A stretch of DNA of 64,000 nt, from positions 62,001 to 126,000 of the forward strand of contig CAZQCF010000008.1 in assembly GCA_964592235.1 (NCBI GenBank), given 5' to 3'. This document shows, one piece after another, positions 52,130 through 61,444 of this stretch (its first letter is position 1; each line of letters starts with the position of its first letter). The notes beneath the pieces were generated by a model. The model did no database searches. It saw only the letters and a list, made by a program, of their open reading frames with translations, and was not told the DNA's origin. The translations under genes and the position numbers were made by a program. This stretch comes from PLA3 sp964592235. Its GTDB lineage: Bacteria; Planctomycetota; Phycisphaerae; UBA1845; UTPLA1.

Positions 52130-54108
52130 TTACGCACGCCGGGGACGACTCTCACGCAGACGCCCTTCCGACACACGTCGCCGGTTTGGACGACGCCGCG
52201 CACGCCGCGGACCCGCGCTTGAGCACCGTGCTCATCACCAACGGCAACCTGCTCTCGATGCTGTCGCTCGGCGACTGGCTGTATCACCACGGGCACCACC
52301 TTAAAGCCGTCGTCATCACCACGAAGCTGCCCTCGACGAAGTCAAACCTGACCGGCCTCTGGACGATGTTCCTCCGGAGCGGTTTCAACTATACGTATTT
52401 CAAGCTCAACACAAACCGGTTTCTGCCGTCACGGCTGGCGGCGCGCGGGCTGCCGACGACGATCCCGCAACTGATCCGGCTCTATCGGCTTCCGACGGAC
52501 GTCATCTACGCAGACAACGTCAATGATCCCGACGTGATTCGACGCATACGCTCGTACGAGCCGAGCGTGTTGTTGAGTTTCAGCGCGACGAGCCGGTTCT
52601 CCGACGCGTTGATCGAGGTTCCGTCGCGTGTCGCGCTGAACGTCCACTACGCCCTGCTGCCGGGCTACGCCGGTCTCTCGCCTTACTATTGGTACGTGCA
52701 CCATCGCGAGGCGGTCGCCGGCGTGACGATGCACGTGATTCACTCAAAGCTGGATGCCGGGCCGATCATCTGCCAGGAGCGATTCGAGGCAAAGGGAATC
52801 ACGTCCGTCACGGACTTGCTCATCCGCCAGATGGAGCTGGTCTCCCCCGTTCTATGTCGCTACTACGACGGCGAACTGCACGAGGATCGCGCCACGCCGC
52901 AGGACTTGACCCAGCGCACCTACTACCGCCACCCCACGCGGCAGCAGGTCGCGGACTTCAAGCATCGCCGGTTGCAGTTCACGACGCGACAGGACGTAGA
53001 TCGTGTCATCGACATGGCACGTAGTTGTCGCGATCGCGCGCCGCAGGCCGTTGCCGAGAACTTCCAGCGCCGGGCACTGCTCTGCACCCCGGCCGATCTG
53101 CGACCCAGCCTGACCGAGCAACGCGAGGCCATTGCTCCGGATGCGAAACATGAAATCGAACAGATCGCGCGATCGTGGTTTGTGCCTCCCAAGGCGCCGC
53201 GCCGCGATACGTTTCTCGTCTATTCGCTCGATTTCGTGCTCGCGACGCTTCAGGGCTGCATCGCCGAGCCGCAACGGGTCCGCCGCACCGTGCCATGGCT
53301 CACCGTCGGCGTCATCGTGCGTTCGCTCATGGCGATTATGCAGATCGTCATCATGGGTCTCGCGTGGGTGCCCATCCTCAACTGGCTTGTTGAGATCGCC
53401 GCGCGCACCTTCACGCGAAACGCAGCCGGCTTCTTCCTGCGCAGCTGCTATTGGAAAGCCAGGCTCAAACGCCTCGGGGTGGACACGATTATTGATCAGG
53501 GCGTGGAGATCTGGGGACCCGCCAACGTCTGCATCGGCTCGCATGCCCACGTCGACACCAACGTGCGCCTCGCCGCCGGCGAGCGCCGCCACCGCCAGCA
53601 CGGCTACATCGCCGTCGGCGATCACGTTCACCTGGGCCCCGGCGTTCACATTGCCGGCCGCGGCGGCGTTGAGATTCGCGACTTCGTCGGAATCATGGCC
53701 AATGCGCACTTGTACAGCGCCACCGGCGTTATTGAGCGCCCGCAAGACCCCGGCCAGCTCATCAGCATGTCGCACATGGCGCCGCACGATCAACAGCACG
53801 TGCACGAAGCGCCGATCCTCATCGACGATTTCGCCTTTGTCGGCATGATGACGCGCATCATGCCCGGCGTGAAGATCGGTTACGGCGCGATCGTTCACGC
53901 AAACTGCGAAGTCACGCAGGAAGTTCCGCCGTTCGCCAACATCGGCGCCGTGCCGCGCGGCCGGCAGATCGGCTGGCGACGCCCGCGTCGCCGCAGTCCG
54001 CGTCTGAATGGAAACGGTGCGCCCACCACGATGGGCACGATGCCCGCGCCGCGTTCAGCCGAGGCGACCGCGCACGATACTTCGAAGGGTTCCGATCTTG
54101 TCCGCTGA
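52126..54108 (+). CDS. Fusion: formyltransferase and left-handed beta-helix acyltransferase
   Basis: The protein has 660 residues from GTG 52126, coupled to the deacetylase. The N-terminal domain (about 25-250) is a formyltransferase fold; 'LNVHYALLPGYAGLSPYYW' and 'VTMHVIHSKLDAGPIICQE' contain the Asn, His and Asp of the catalytic site, as in sugar N-formyltransferases. A middle part has two hydrophobic stretches (about 390-430), suggesting membrane contact. From about 455 to 625 there are hexapeptide repeats with 'GPGVHIAGRGGVEI', typical of acetyltransferases. The Pro/Ala-rich tail is likely flexible. It probably adds formyl and acyl groups to a sugar. Acceptors are unknown. Confidence 0.85.
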   Translation: MITHAGDDSHADALPTHVAGLDDAAHAADPRLSTVLITNGNLLSMLSLGDWLYHHGHHLKAVVITTKLPSTKSNLTGLWTMFLRSGFNYTYFKLNTNRFLPSRLAARGLPTTIPQLIRLYRLPTDVIYADNVNDPDVIRRIRSYEPSVLLSFSATSRFSDALIEVPSRVALNVHYALLPGYAGLSPYYWYVHHREAVAGVTMHVIHSKLDAGPIICQERFEAKGITSVTDLLIRQMELVSPVLCRYYDGELHEDRATPQDLTQRTYYRHPTRQQVADFKHRRLQFTTRQDVDRVIDMARSCRDRAPQAVAENFQRRALLCTPADLRPSLTEQREAIAPDAKHEIEQIARSWFVPPKAPRRDTFLVYSLDFVLATLQGCIAEPQRVRRTVPWLTVGVIVRSLMAIMQIVIMGLAWVPILNWLVEIAARTFTRNAAGFFLRSCYWKARLKRLGVDTIIDQGVEIWGPANVCIGSHAHVDTNVRLAAGERRHRQHGYIAVGDHVHLGPGVHIAGRGGVEIRDFVGIMANAHLYSATGVIERPQDPGQLISMSHMAPHDQQHVHEAPILIDDFAFVGMMTRIMPGVKIGYGAIVHANCEVTQEVPPFANIGAVPRGRQIGWRRPRRRSPRLNGNGAPTTMGTMPAPRSAEATAHDTSKGSDLVR

Positions 54109-56005
54109 TACGTCTTCACGCGCCGCGCTCCCGGTGAACGGCGATCCGCGGGTCGCCGCGGCGAGGCTGTTTGACGGTCTGGGCCGCTCACCAGGCATCG
54201 CGCTGGTGGCCGCCACGCTGCGGAAGCTCCACTCGGTTCGCGAGGCCATCGCGCCGGTCCGCCAGCGGATCGGCTTGGCGGGCACGTTCACCCTGGATGC
54301 ACTCCGCGCGGCGCTGGATCTTCAAGCCCTTCGCGCGGGGATTAATGCCGAGTGGTTTCTCGCGCCGTATGGACAGGTAGAGCAGGAACTCATCGACCCG
54401 GCGTCGGGGCTAAGCCGATTCAAACCCGACACGGTGATTGTCGCCGCTCGGCTGATGGACGGAGCACCGGCGCTCTACAACGCGTTCAACAGCCTGTCCC
54501 CGCACGACGCCGACGCACTGGTTACTGATTACACCACGCGCCTCGTTTCAGCGCTGACGGCGTTCCGAGCGCACAGCGCCGCGCGGCTGCTCATTCAGAA
54601 CTGGGAACTCCCCGCGCGGCCCGCGCTGGGCATCGCCGACGCGTCGGCCGCGATGTCGCAAATTGCATTGATTCAACGAGCCAATGAACGACTTCGCGCG
54701 GCGATCGCGCGGTTGCCGGACGCCTACCTCATGGATTACGACGCGCTCGTCGCGCGCGTCGGGCGGGATGCATGGTCGGACCCGCGCATGGCTTACTTTG
54801 CGAGGATCCCCGTCGCCCCGGCTCATTACTGGGTCCTCACGGGTTTTTACGTCGCGCACCTTCGCCCGCTGCTGGGGCTGGCGAAAAAGGTGCTATGTCT
54901 TGATGCAGACCATACGCTCTGGGGCGGCGTCGTGGGCGATGTCGGCCTGGAGGGCATCGCCCTTGGGCCGGATTATCCGGGAAACGCCTTCGTCGCGTTT
55001 CAGCAGCGCGTGCTGGATCTGCATCGCCGCGGCGTGGTGCTGGCTTTGTGCAGCAAGAACGAGCCGGCGACGGTACTGGATGTGCTCGATCGCCATCCCA
55101 ACATGGTGCTGCGACGCGAACACTTCGCCGCGCTGCGCATCAATTGGGAGCCGAAGCCCGCCAACCTGCAAGCCATCGCCGCTGAACTGAACCTTGGACT
55201 GGACAGCTTTGTCTTTCTCGATGACAGCCCGGTCGAATGCGATCTCGTGCGCACGACGCTGCCGCAGGTGATGGCGATCGCGTTGCCCGCAGAACCGGCC
55301 GCCTGTCCCGGTGTGATCGATGCGCTGGATTGTTTCGACCAATGGACCCTGTCGGAGGAGGACCGCCGCCGAGGCGAGTTGTATCGCGCCGAGTCGCAGC
55401 GGCGCGAGTTGCAGACCGTCACGATGGACCTGCCGACGTTCTACCGGCAACTCCAGATGACGCTGACGATCGCCGTCGATCAGCCGATGCATGCGGCTCG
55501 CGCGGCGCAGCTCGCCGCCCGCACCAACCAGTTCAACATGAACACCGTCCGCTGCTCGGAAGACGACATCCGTCGATGGATGGCTTCGCCGGATCATCAC
55601 GTGGTCACGGCCGCGCTGGCCGATCGGTTTGGCGACAACGGCATCATCGGGTTGGCCGTGCTCCATCGAGGGCCGACGGAATGGGTGCTTGATATGCTCC
55701 TGATGAGCTGCCGAATTCTTGGCCGAACCGTGGAGCAATCGTTTGTGCGCTGGCTGGCCGCGCAGGCGCGCGCCGCCGGCGCGACGTCGCTCGCGGCACG
55801 CTTTGTCCCGACCCCGAAGAACCAGCCGTTTACCGGGTTTTACGAATCGTGCGGCTTTACCCGCTGCGACGAGGCCGACGGCGCGATCGGCTGGACCCTC
55901 TCGCTGGCATCGGCCGATACTACTACACCCGACTGGATCAACGTGACGCGGGAATCGGGGGACGTAACCGGCGTAGCGACTCCAACCGCGAGAGTGAAGG
56001 CATGA
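54098..56005 (+). CDS. FkbH-like HAD-family protein with GNAT-like C-terminus
   Basis: The protein has about 635 residues from TTG 54098, which overlaps the previous gene by 11 bases. Domains: an N-terminal alpha/beta region (about 1-255) of SGNH-like shape, a HAD core with 'VLCLDADHTLWGGVVGDVG' (about 265-283) and 'FLDDSPVECDLVR', then a C-terminal acyltransferase-like part ('VLHRGPTEWVLDMLLMSCRILG'). FkbH relatives dephosphorylate 1,3-bisphosphoglycerate while loading glyceryl groups on an acyl carrier protein. The ACP gene follows immediately (ATGA overlap), which supports that reaction here. No polyketide synthase is nearby, so the acyl group probably goes to a glycan. Confidence 0.88.
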   Translation: MSADTSSRAALPVNGDPRVAAARLFDGLGRSPGIALVAATLRKLHSVREAIAPVRQRIGLAGTFTLDALRAALDLQALRAGINAEWFLAPYGQVEQELIDPASGLSRFKPDTVIVAARLMDGAPALYNAFNSLSPHDADALVTDYTTRLVSALTAFRAHSAARLLIQNWELPARPALGIADASAAMSQIALIQRANERLRAAIARLPDAYLMDYDALVARVGRDAWSDPRMAYFARIPVAPAHYWVLTGFYVAHLRPLLGLAKKVLCLDADHTLWGGVVGDVGLEGIALGPDYPGNAFVAFQQRVLDLHRRGVVLALCSKNEPATVLDVLDRHPNMVLRREHFAALRINWEPKPANLQAIAAELNLGLDSFVFLDDSPVECDLVRTTLPQVMAIALPAEPAACPGVIDALDCFDQWTLSEEDRRRGELYRAESQRRELQTVTMDLPTFYRQLQMTLTIAVDQPMHAARAAQLAARTNQFNMNTVRCSEDDIRRWMASPDHHVVTAALADRFGDNGIIGLAVLHRGPTEWVLDMLLMSCRILGRTVEQSFVRWLAAQARAAGATSLAARFVPTPKNQPFTGFYESCGFTRCDEADGAIGWTLSLASADTTTPDWINVTRESGDVTGVATPTARVKA

Positions 56006-56247
56006 GCGAGTCAAATCAGAGCCGCTTTCAACGCGTCGTCGCCGCCGTGCTTGGGGTCGAGCCCGCGGAAATCACCGACGCGCTGACCAACGACCGAATC
56101 GACACGTGGGACTCGCTCAACCACATCAACATCATCTCCGCACTCGAGCAGGAATTCAGCATCATGCTCCCGACCGGTAGCATGGCCAGCCACCAATCCG
56201 TCCGCGGGCTGAAGGCGCTGCTTCGCGAACACGGCGTCGAGGTCTGA
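56002..56247 (+). CDS. Acyl carrier protein
   Basis: The protein has 81 residues, with the phosphopantetheine attachment Ser in 'DTWDSLNHINIISALEQEF' (the D-S-L motif). It starts with ATGA overlap on the FkbH-like gene and ends one base before the DUF2723-like gene. The pairing suggests it carries the glyceryl or other acyl group loaded by the HAD protein. It lacks the highly acidic helix II of the fatty-acid ACP, so it is probably a dedicated carrier. Confidence 0.92.
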   Translation: MSESNQSRFQRVVAAVLGVEPAEITDALTNDRIDTWDSLNHINIISALEQEFSIMLPTGSMASHQSVRGLKALLREHGVEV

Positions 56248-56248
56248 C

Positions 56249-57784
56249 ATGCGGCCACCCTCCGACGCCCGCCGAGCCTGGTGCGGCGCGTTTGGCGCGG
56301 CGATGCTGCTGTTCGCCTGCACCGCCTCGCCCTACCCGCAATGGCAGGATTCCGGCTGGCAGCAGATTCGAGTTCTTACGCATCAACTCGACCACCCGCT
56401 CGGCCTGGCACTGATCCATCCTTTGCATCATTATCTCGGACGAGCGGCGGTCGCCTTCTTGCCGTTCTTCGAGCCGGCGTACGCCATCACGCTGGTCAGC
56501 GCCGTCGCCGCAGCCGTCGCCGTCGCCAATGTTGCGACATTAGTGTTGTTGCTAACAGGATCGGGCGGCGCCGCCGTGATGACCGCCGCCTCGCTCGCTC
56601 TCGCGCACACGTTCTGGCAGTTCGCCACGCACACGGAGTCGTACACGCTCTTCGCCGCGCTCTTCACAGCCGAGTGGTTGTGCCTCGTACGATTCCTTCG
56701 GACCAATCGCGTCGACGCACTCTTTGCCATGAGCGTTTTCAATGGTCTGGGCTTCGCCAATCATGTGCTCGCGGCACTGGCGACGCCCGTGCTCGCGGTC
56801 GTGTGCTACCTCGCCCTGCTAGGCCGGCGCGGCGCCGTCCGGGTCTGGTTCACGCTGGCCTGCTGGTGGCTGTTGGGAGCCTTGCCGTACCTCACGATCA
56901 TCGGCGGTCACGCAGCCCAATCGGGCGATTTCCTCGGCGCGATCCGGTCCGCGTTCGTTGGGGAGTTCCGCGAGCAAGTGCTCAACACACGGGTAAGCGC
57001 TTCCTTCCTCGCTCGCTCCGCCGGCTTCGTCGTTTACAACTTCCCGAACCTGGCGCTTCCGCTTGCAGCAATTGCGCTCTTCGCGCGCGGTGGGCCGGCT
57101 TCATCCGTGGATCCCGCCGAGCGCCGCACCCTGACGTTCCTCCTCCGATTCCTGACAGCCGAGCTCTTCATTTACGGTGTCTTTGTCTTCCGCTACGCCA
57201 TTGCCGACCAGTACACGTTTTTTATACCCTTGTATTGCATCATCGCGGCACTGGCCGGGATCGGTTTGACGCAACTCGCTCCTCGCATGCGCCGACGGGC
57301 CATGGCATGTGGTCTCTTCCTGCTCGCGATGACACCGGTCGTCTACGCGGGGACGGCGCGGATTATGAAGTCTCGCCACACGCTCGATGCCATGCTCCAG
57401 GGCAAGCCGTTTCGCGACGGCTATCGCTCCGTGCTTATTCCATGGGGGATTGGCGATGATCACACATTTCGAATGAATCGCGCGGCCGTTGAGTTGGCCG
57501 GTCCGCGCGGCCTCATCCTGACCGTTGATCCCATGATTGCGACCAGCCTTCAATACGAATATCTGCTGGGCAGACTACCGCAGCGTGTTCAACTCGTGGA
57601 CCTTGCGACGCCCACCGCGGCACGCCGCGCATTTCTGGACGGATTGGTCCGCGCCGCGCACCGGATGGGCCGGCCGGTTGTTCTCGTACCGGCGCACCGT
57701 GATCGTCCGGAAACGTGTCTGGCCGACGCGACGTGGCGACGCGTGGGCGACCTGTATGTGCTCAATGCCTTTGCGAGTCCATAG
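56249..57784 (+). CDS. DUF2723-like multi-membrane protein (possible glycosyltransferase)
   Basis: The protein has 511 residues with about ten hydrophobic helices. The start 'PYPQWQDSGWQQIRVLTHQLDHPLG' resembles the first loop of DUF2723/protein mannosyltransferase-like GT-C proteins, which has an acidic residue before an His-Pro. The C-terminal 150 residues are soluble. GT-C enzymes use polyprenyl-phosphate sugars on the outer side of the membrane. It is the last gene of the first transcription unit in this cluster; a promoter for the next unit follows. Confidence 0.7.
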   Translation: MRPPSDARRAWCGAFGAAMLLFACTASPYPQWQDSGWQQIRVLTHQLDHPLGLALIHPLHHYLGRAAVAFLPFFEPAYAITLVSAVAAAVAVANVATLVLLLTGSGGAAVMTAASLALAHTFWQFATHTESYTLFAALFTAEWLCLVRFLRTNRVDALFAMSVFNGLGFANHVLAALATPVLAVVCYLALLGRRGAVRVWFTLACWWLLGALPYLTIIGGHAAQSGDFLGAIRSAFVGEFREQVLNTRVSASFLARSAGFVVYNFPNLALPLAAIALFARGGPASSVDPAERRTLTFLLRFLTAELFIYGVFVFRYAIADQYTFFIPLYCIIAALAGIGLTQLAPRMRRRAMACGLFLLAMTPVVYAGTARIMKSRHTLDAMLQGKPFRDGYRSVLIPWGIGDDHTFRMNRAAVELAGPRGLILTVDPMIATSLQYEYLLGRLPQRVQLVDLATPTAARRAFLDGLVRAAHRMGRPVVLVPAHRDRPETCLADATWRRVGDLYVLNAFASP

Positions 57785-57821
57785 GCACGAGGCGGACCAT
57801 TCAATACCGGTCCAGGCCTTC

Positions 57822-57849
57822 TTGACCCGTCCTGTGAATTTGCAATAAT
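57822..57849 (+). promoter_or_regulatory. Promoter of the carbamoyltransferase unit
   Basis: TTGACC (57822-57827) and AATAAT (57844-57849) have a 16-base spacer. The expected start is near 57856, leaving a leader of about 74 bases that ends in GGAGG (57919-57923) seven bases before the ATG. Confidence 0.55.
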
Positions 57850-57929
57850 GGCGGGCTTCCCGTTCCGATGAGGATTGGGAGTAGTCCATTAGCGGAACGC
57901 AGCCGATTCAAGTGGCGCGGAGGGATTCA

Positions 57930-60752
57930 ATGTACATCCTGGGGATATCCGCGTTCTATCATGACAGCGCCGCCGCGCTCGTGAAGGACGGGATGATCGT
58001 AGCCGCGGCCCAGGAGGAGCGCTTCACGCGAAAGAAGCATGACTCCGCCTTTCCGGTGAAGGCGATTCAGTTCTGCCTCGACAAGGCCGGAATCACGGCC
58101 GATCAACTCGACTTGGTCGGTTTTTATGAGAAACCGCTGATCAAGTTTGAGCGCCTGCTGGAGACGTATCTTAGCTTCGTGCCTGCGGGCTTCGACTCGT
58201 TCCGCAAGGCGCTGCCGCTCTGGCTCGGCAAGAAGCTCTTCCTCCCGCGCGAGATCGACAAGGGCCTGAAGCGCAACACGAAGCTGCGCTACATCTTCCC
58301 CGAGCATCACGAATCCCACGCTGCCAGCGCGTTCTACCCCTCGCCATTCAAAGAAGCCGCCGTGGTCACGGTCGACGGCGTGGGTGAATGGGCGACGACA
58401 ACGATCGGCGTCGGCCGCGGCAACGATGTCAGGATTCTCCGCGAGATTCACTTTCCGCACTCGCTGGGCCTGCTCTACTCGGCCTTCACCTACTACACCG
58501 GCTTCGAGGTGAATGAAGGCGAGTACAAGCTCATGGGTCTGGCGCCGTATGGTCAGCCGACCTTCAAGGACTTGATCTATCAACATCTGATCGACGTGCG
58601 CGACGACGGTTCCTTCTGGATGGACATGTCGTATTTCAATTACTGCCAGGGTCTGACGATGACCTCGGAGAAGTTTCACAAACTCTTCGGTGGTCCGCCG
58701 CGGCGAAGCGACGAGCGCATCACGCAGCGGCACATGGACCTGGCCGCCTCGGTTCAGAAAGTGACCGAGGACGTGATGATGAGGATCGCGCGACACGCCC
58801 ACAAGGAAACCGGATCGAAGAATCTCTGCCTGGCGGGCGGCGTCGCGCTGAACTGCGTCGCCAACGGCAAGATCCTTCGCGAGGGGCCGTTCGAGAACCT
58901 CTGGATTCAACCTGCGGCCGGAGACGCCGGCGGCGCGCTCGGCACCGCGCTGCTCATCTGGCACAAGATGCTGAACAAGCCGCGCACGCCGGAGAAGGGC
59001 GACTCCCAATTCGGCTCGCTGCTCGGTCCCGAGTTCGACACCGATTATGTCAAGCGGTACCTCGATTCGGTCGGCGCGGCGTACGACCTCATGGACGATG
59101 ACGCGCTCGACGCGCGCGTGGCGAAGTACATGGCCGAGGGCAAAGTCATCGGCTGGTATCAGGGACGCAGCGAGTACGGCCCGCGCGCCCTGGGCTGCCG
59201 CAGCATCATTGGTGACCCGCGCAATCAGCAGATGCAGACGGTGATGAACCTCAAGGTGAAATACCGCGAGTCGTTCCGGCCGTTTGCTCCGTGTGTCCTT
59301 CGCGAACACGTCGATCAGTATTTCGACATGCGGTCAGGCGAGGACAGCCCTTACATGCTGCTGGTCGCGCCGGTGAAGGAGCATCGCCGCAAGCCGCTGA
59401 CGCCAGAGCAGCAGAAGCTCCAGGGCATCGAGCTGTTGAAAGCGCCGCGATCAGAAGTTCCCGCGATTACTCACGTTGACTACTCCGCCCGCGTGCAGAC
59501 CGTGGACGACACGCGCCACCCGCGCCTTCGCCGGCTGATGTCCAAGTTCCACGAGGTCACCGGCTGCCCCGTCATCGTCAATACCAGTTTCAATTTAAGC
59601 TGGGAGCCGATCGTCAACCGGCCGGAAGAAGCCTATCGCACGTTCATGTCGTCCGACATCGACGTGCTCGTGCTGAACAACGCCGTGCTGGTGAAAGAAA
59701 ACCAGCAGGCCAATCTCGACGCGCGGCGCAACGGCAGCAACGGCGAGTTCACCGATCCGGGGCTGGAAGCCGTCTGGGCCTGCCCGGCCTGCGGCGGCAA
59801 ACTGAAGGCCGACAACGGCAAGAATGCGGCCTGCGAAAAATGCAGCGCGGCGTTCACCTGCAACGACGGCATCTGGCAGCTCTTCAGCCCGCACGAGAAG
59901 GTACAGGGCGACGTGACCGATCTCGTGAAGTCGTTCTACGAGGAGCATCCGTTCCCGAACTACGACGATCACGACTCGTTGAGTTCGCTGATCTCAAAAT
60001 CGCGCAAGGGGGTCTATGCCCGGCTGCTTGGCGATCAGATTCCCTACAACGCCCGCATTCTCGAGGTCGGTTGCGGCACCGGGCAGCTCTCGAACTTCCT
60101 CGGCATCGGCTGCCGCACGGTCATTGGAACCGACCTCTGTCTCAATTCGCTGCGACTTGCCGAGAACTTCCGCCGGCAGCAGGGTCTGTCGCGCGTCCGT
60201 TTCCTTCAGATGAACCTCTTCCGGCCCGCCCTTCAGAAGGAGCAATTTGACGTCGTCCTTTGCAACGGCGTGCTGCACCACACCAGCGACCCCTACGGCG
60301 GCTTCAAGAGCATCTGCAAGCTGGTCAAGCCCGGCGGCTACATCATCATCGGGTTGTACAACACTTACGGCCGCCTGCTGCTCGACGCGCGCCGCATCTT
60401 GTTCCGCATCACCGGCGGTCGCATGAAGTGGATCGATCCTTATATGCGTAAGACGCGCATGAGCGCCGGCAAGCAGGACGCGTGGTTCCACGATCAGTAT
60501 CGCCACCCGCATGAGTCCAAGCACACGATGGGCGAGTTGATCGGCTGGTACGAAGACAACGGGTTTGAATACATCAACGGCATCCCCAAGCCGCGCGTCT
60601 GGGATGCATTCTCCACCAATGAGCGCATGTTCGAGAAGAACCCCAAGGGCACGCTGTTCGAACGCGCCCTCGCCCAGACGAAGATGATCTGGACCGGCTC
60701 GCAGGAAGGCGGCTTCTACATCATGGTGGGCAGAAAGGTGGGCGGTCGATGA
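57930..60752 (+). CDS. Carbamoyltransferase fused to zinc ribbon and SAM methyltransferase
   Basis: The protein has 940 residues from ATG 57930 after GGAGG. Residues 1-600 form a NodU/TobZ-type O-carbamoyltransferase: 'MYILGISAFYHDSAAALV', metal/nucleotide motifs 'PEHHESHAASAF' and 'VDGVGEW', and the YrdC-like 'SEYGPRALGCRSIIGDPR' and 'NTSFNLSWEPIVNRPEEAY'. A CxxC...CxxC ribbon lies at about 616-640. A class I methyltransferase covers about 690-935, with 'ILEVGCGTGQLSNFLG' near 711. It would carbamoylate a hydroxyl and methylate another group on the same product. It is coupled by ATGA to the SxtJ-like gene. SxtI, its relative in saxitoxin clusters, has no methyltransferase. Confidence 0.92.
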   Translation: MYILGISAFYHDSAAALVKDGMIVAAAQEERFTRKKHDSAFPVKAIQFCLDKAGITADQLDLVGFYEKPLIKFERLLETYLSFVPAGFDSFRKALPLWLGKKLFLPREIDKGLKRNTKLRYIFPEHHESHAASAFYPSPFKEAAVVTVDGVGEWATTTIGVGRGNDVRILREIHFPHSLGLLYSAFTYYTGFEVNEGEYKLMGLAPYGQPTFKDLIYQHLIDVRDDGSFWMDMSYFNYCQGLTMTSEKFHKLFGGPPRRSDERITQRHMDLAASVQKVTEDVMMRIARHAHKETGSKNLCLAGGVALNCVANGKILREGPFENLWIQPAAGDAGGALGTALLIWHKMLNKPRTPEKGDSQFGSLLGPEFDTDYVKRYLDSVGAAYDLMDDDALDARVAKYMAEGKVIGWYQGRSEYGPRALGCRSIIGDPRNQQMQTVMNLKVKYRESFRPFAPCVLREHVDQYFDMRSGEDSPYMLLVAPVKEHRRKPLTPEQQKLQGIELLKAPRSEVPAITHVDYSARVQTVDDTRHPRLRRLMSKFHEVTGCPVIVNTSFNLSWEPIVNRPEEAYRTFMSSDIDVLVLNNAVLVKENQQANLDARRNGSNGEFTDPGLEAVWACPACGGKLKADNGKNAACEKCSAAFTCNDGIWQLFSPHEKVQGDVTDLVKSFYEEHPFPNYDDHDSLSSLISKSRKGVYARLLGDQIPYNARILEVGCGTGQLSNFLGIGCRTVIGTDLCLNSLRLAENFRRQQGLSRVRFLQMNLFRPALQKEQFDVVLCNGVLHHTSDPYGGFKSICKLVKPGGYIIIGLYNTYGRLLLDARRILFRITGGRMKWIDPYMRKTRMSAGKQDAWFHDQYRHPHESKHTMGELIGWYEDNGFEYINGIPKPRVWDAFSTNERMFEKNPKGTLFERALAQTKMIWTGSQEGGFYIMVGRKVGGR

Positions 60753-61156
60753 TTACGCCTGATTTCTATCCGACGCACAAACAACTTCGCCAGTTCGCCG
60801 TCGCGGCGCTCTTCGGTTTCGCGCTGATCGGATACACGTTTTTCTACCACGGCGCGATAACGACCGGCTTCAACGTCTGTGCGGGGCTGGGTGTGGTGAT
60901 TTTCGCCCTCGGCATGATCGCCCCCGAGTCGATTCGCATCGTGTACGCGCTGCTGATTCTGATCACGCTGCCGATCGGTTGGTTGATCTCCAACATTTTC
61001 CTCCGCGTGATCTTCTACCTTGTCTTCACGCCGATCGGCATGGTGTTCAAGCTGACCGGTCGAGACCCGCTGCGATTGCAGAAACCGTCGGCCGGTAGTT
61101 ACTGGCTGGAACATCCCGAACGCACTGATCCCAGGAGTTATTTCCGCCAGGCGTAG
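60749..61156 (+). CDS. SxtJ-family membrane protein
   Basis: The protein has 135 residues. It has two pairs of hydrophobic helices (about 18-60 and 70-100), then 'LTGRDPLRLQKPSAGSYWLEH', the conserved tail of the SxtJ family. In cyanobacterial saxitoxin clusters sxtJ lies next to the carbamoyltransferase sxtI and to sxtK, the same order as here. The role is unknown; a membrane partner of the carbamoyltransferase is the natural guess. It starts within the stop of the fused enzyme (ATGA). Confidence 0.85.
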   Translation: MITPDFYPTHKQLRQFAVAALFGFALIGYTFFYHGAITTGFNVCAGLGVVIFALGMIAPESIRIVYALLILITLPIGWLISNIFLRVIFYLVFTPIGMVFKLTGRDPLRLQKPSAGSYWLEHPERTDPRSYFRQA

Positions 61157-61183
61157 CGCGACTCGCCGGCGCAGGAGTTTGCC

Positions 61184-61402
61184 ATGAGCCAGACCGATCC
61201 ATCACACGATTCCAAGAATCGGGACGACTTCACGCGCCATGCGACCGAGGCGAGAACGTCCTTTCTCGCCGAGTACATTTACCTGCTCAAGCACAACAAG
61301 AAGTGGTGGATGCTGCCGCTGATTCTGGTACTGCTGGGCTTCGGTGTGTTGATGGTGCTCTCGACCACGGGCGCAGCGCCGTTCATCTACACGCTGTTTT
61401 GA
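61184..61402 (+). CDS. SxtK-like DUF5989 membrane protein
   Basis: The protein has 72 residues. A polar N-terminal half is followed by 'LKHNKKWWMLPLILVLLGFG' and a second short hydrophobic stretch; the K-K-W-W-M-L-P motif is the mark of DUF5989, to which SxtK belongs. It is the third gene of the carbamoyltransferase-SxtJ-SxtK set and is followed by a terminator. Function unknown. Confidence 0.85.
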   Translation: MSQTDPSHDSKNRDDFTRHATEARTSFLAEYIYLLKHNKKWWMLPLILVLLGFGVLMVLSTTGAAPFIYTLF

Positions 61403-61444
61403 TGCGCCCGCCGCGTCGTGGCACGGGTTCTCGTTTCGCCTCAC

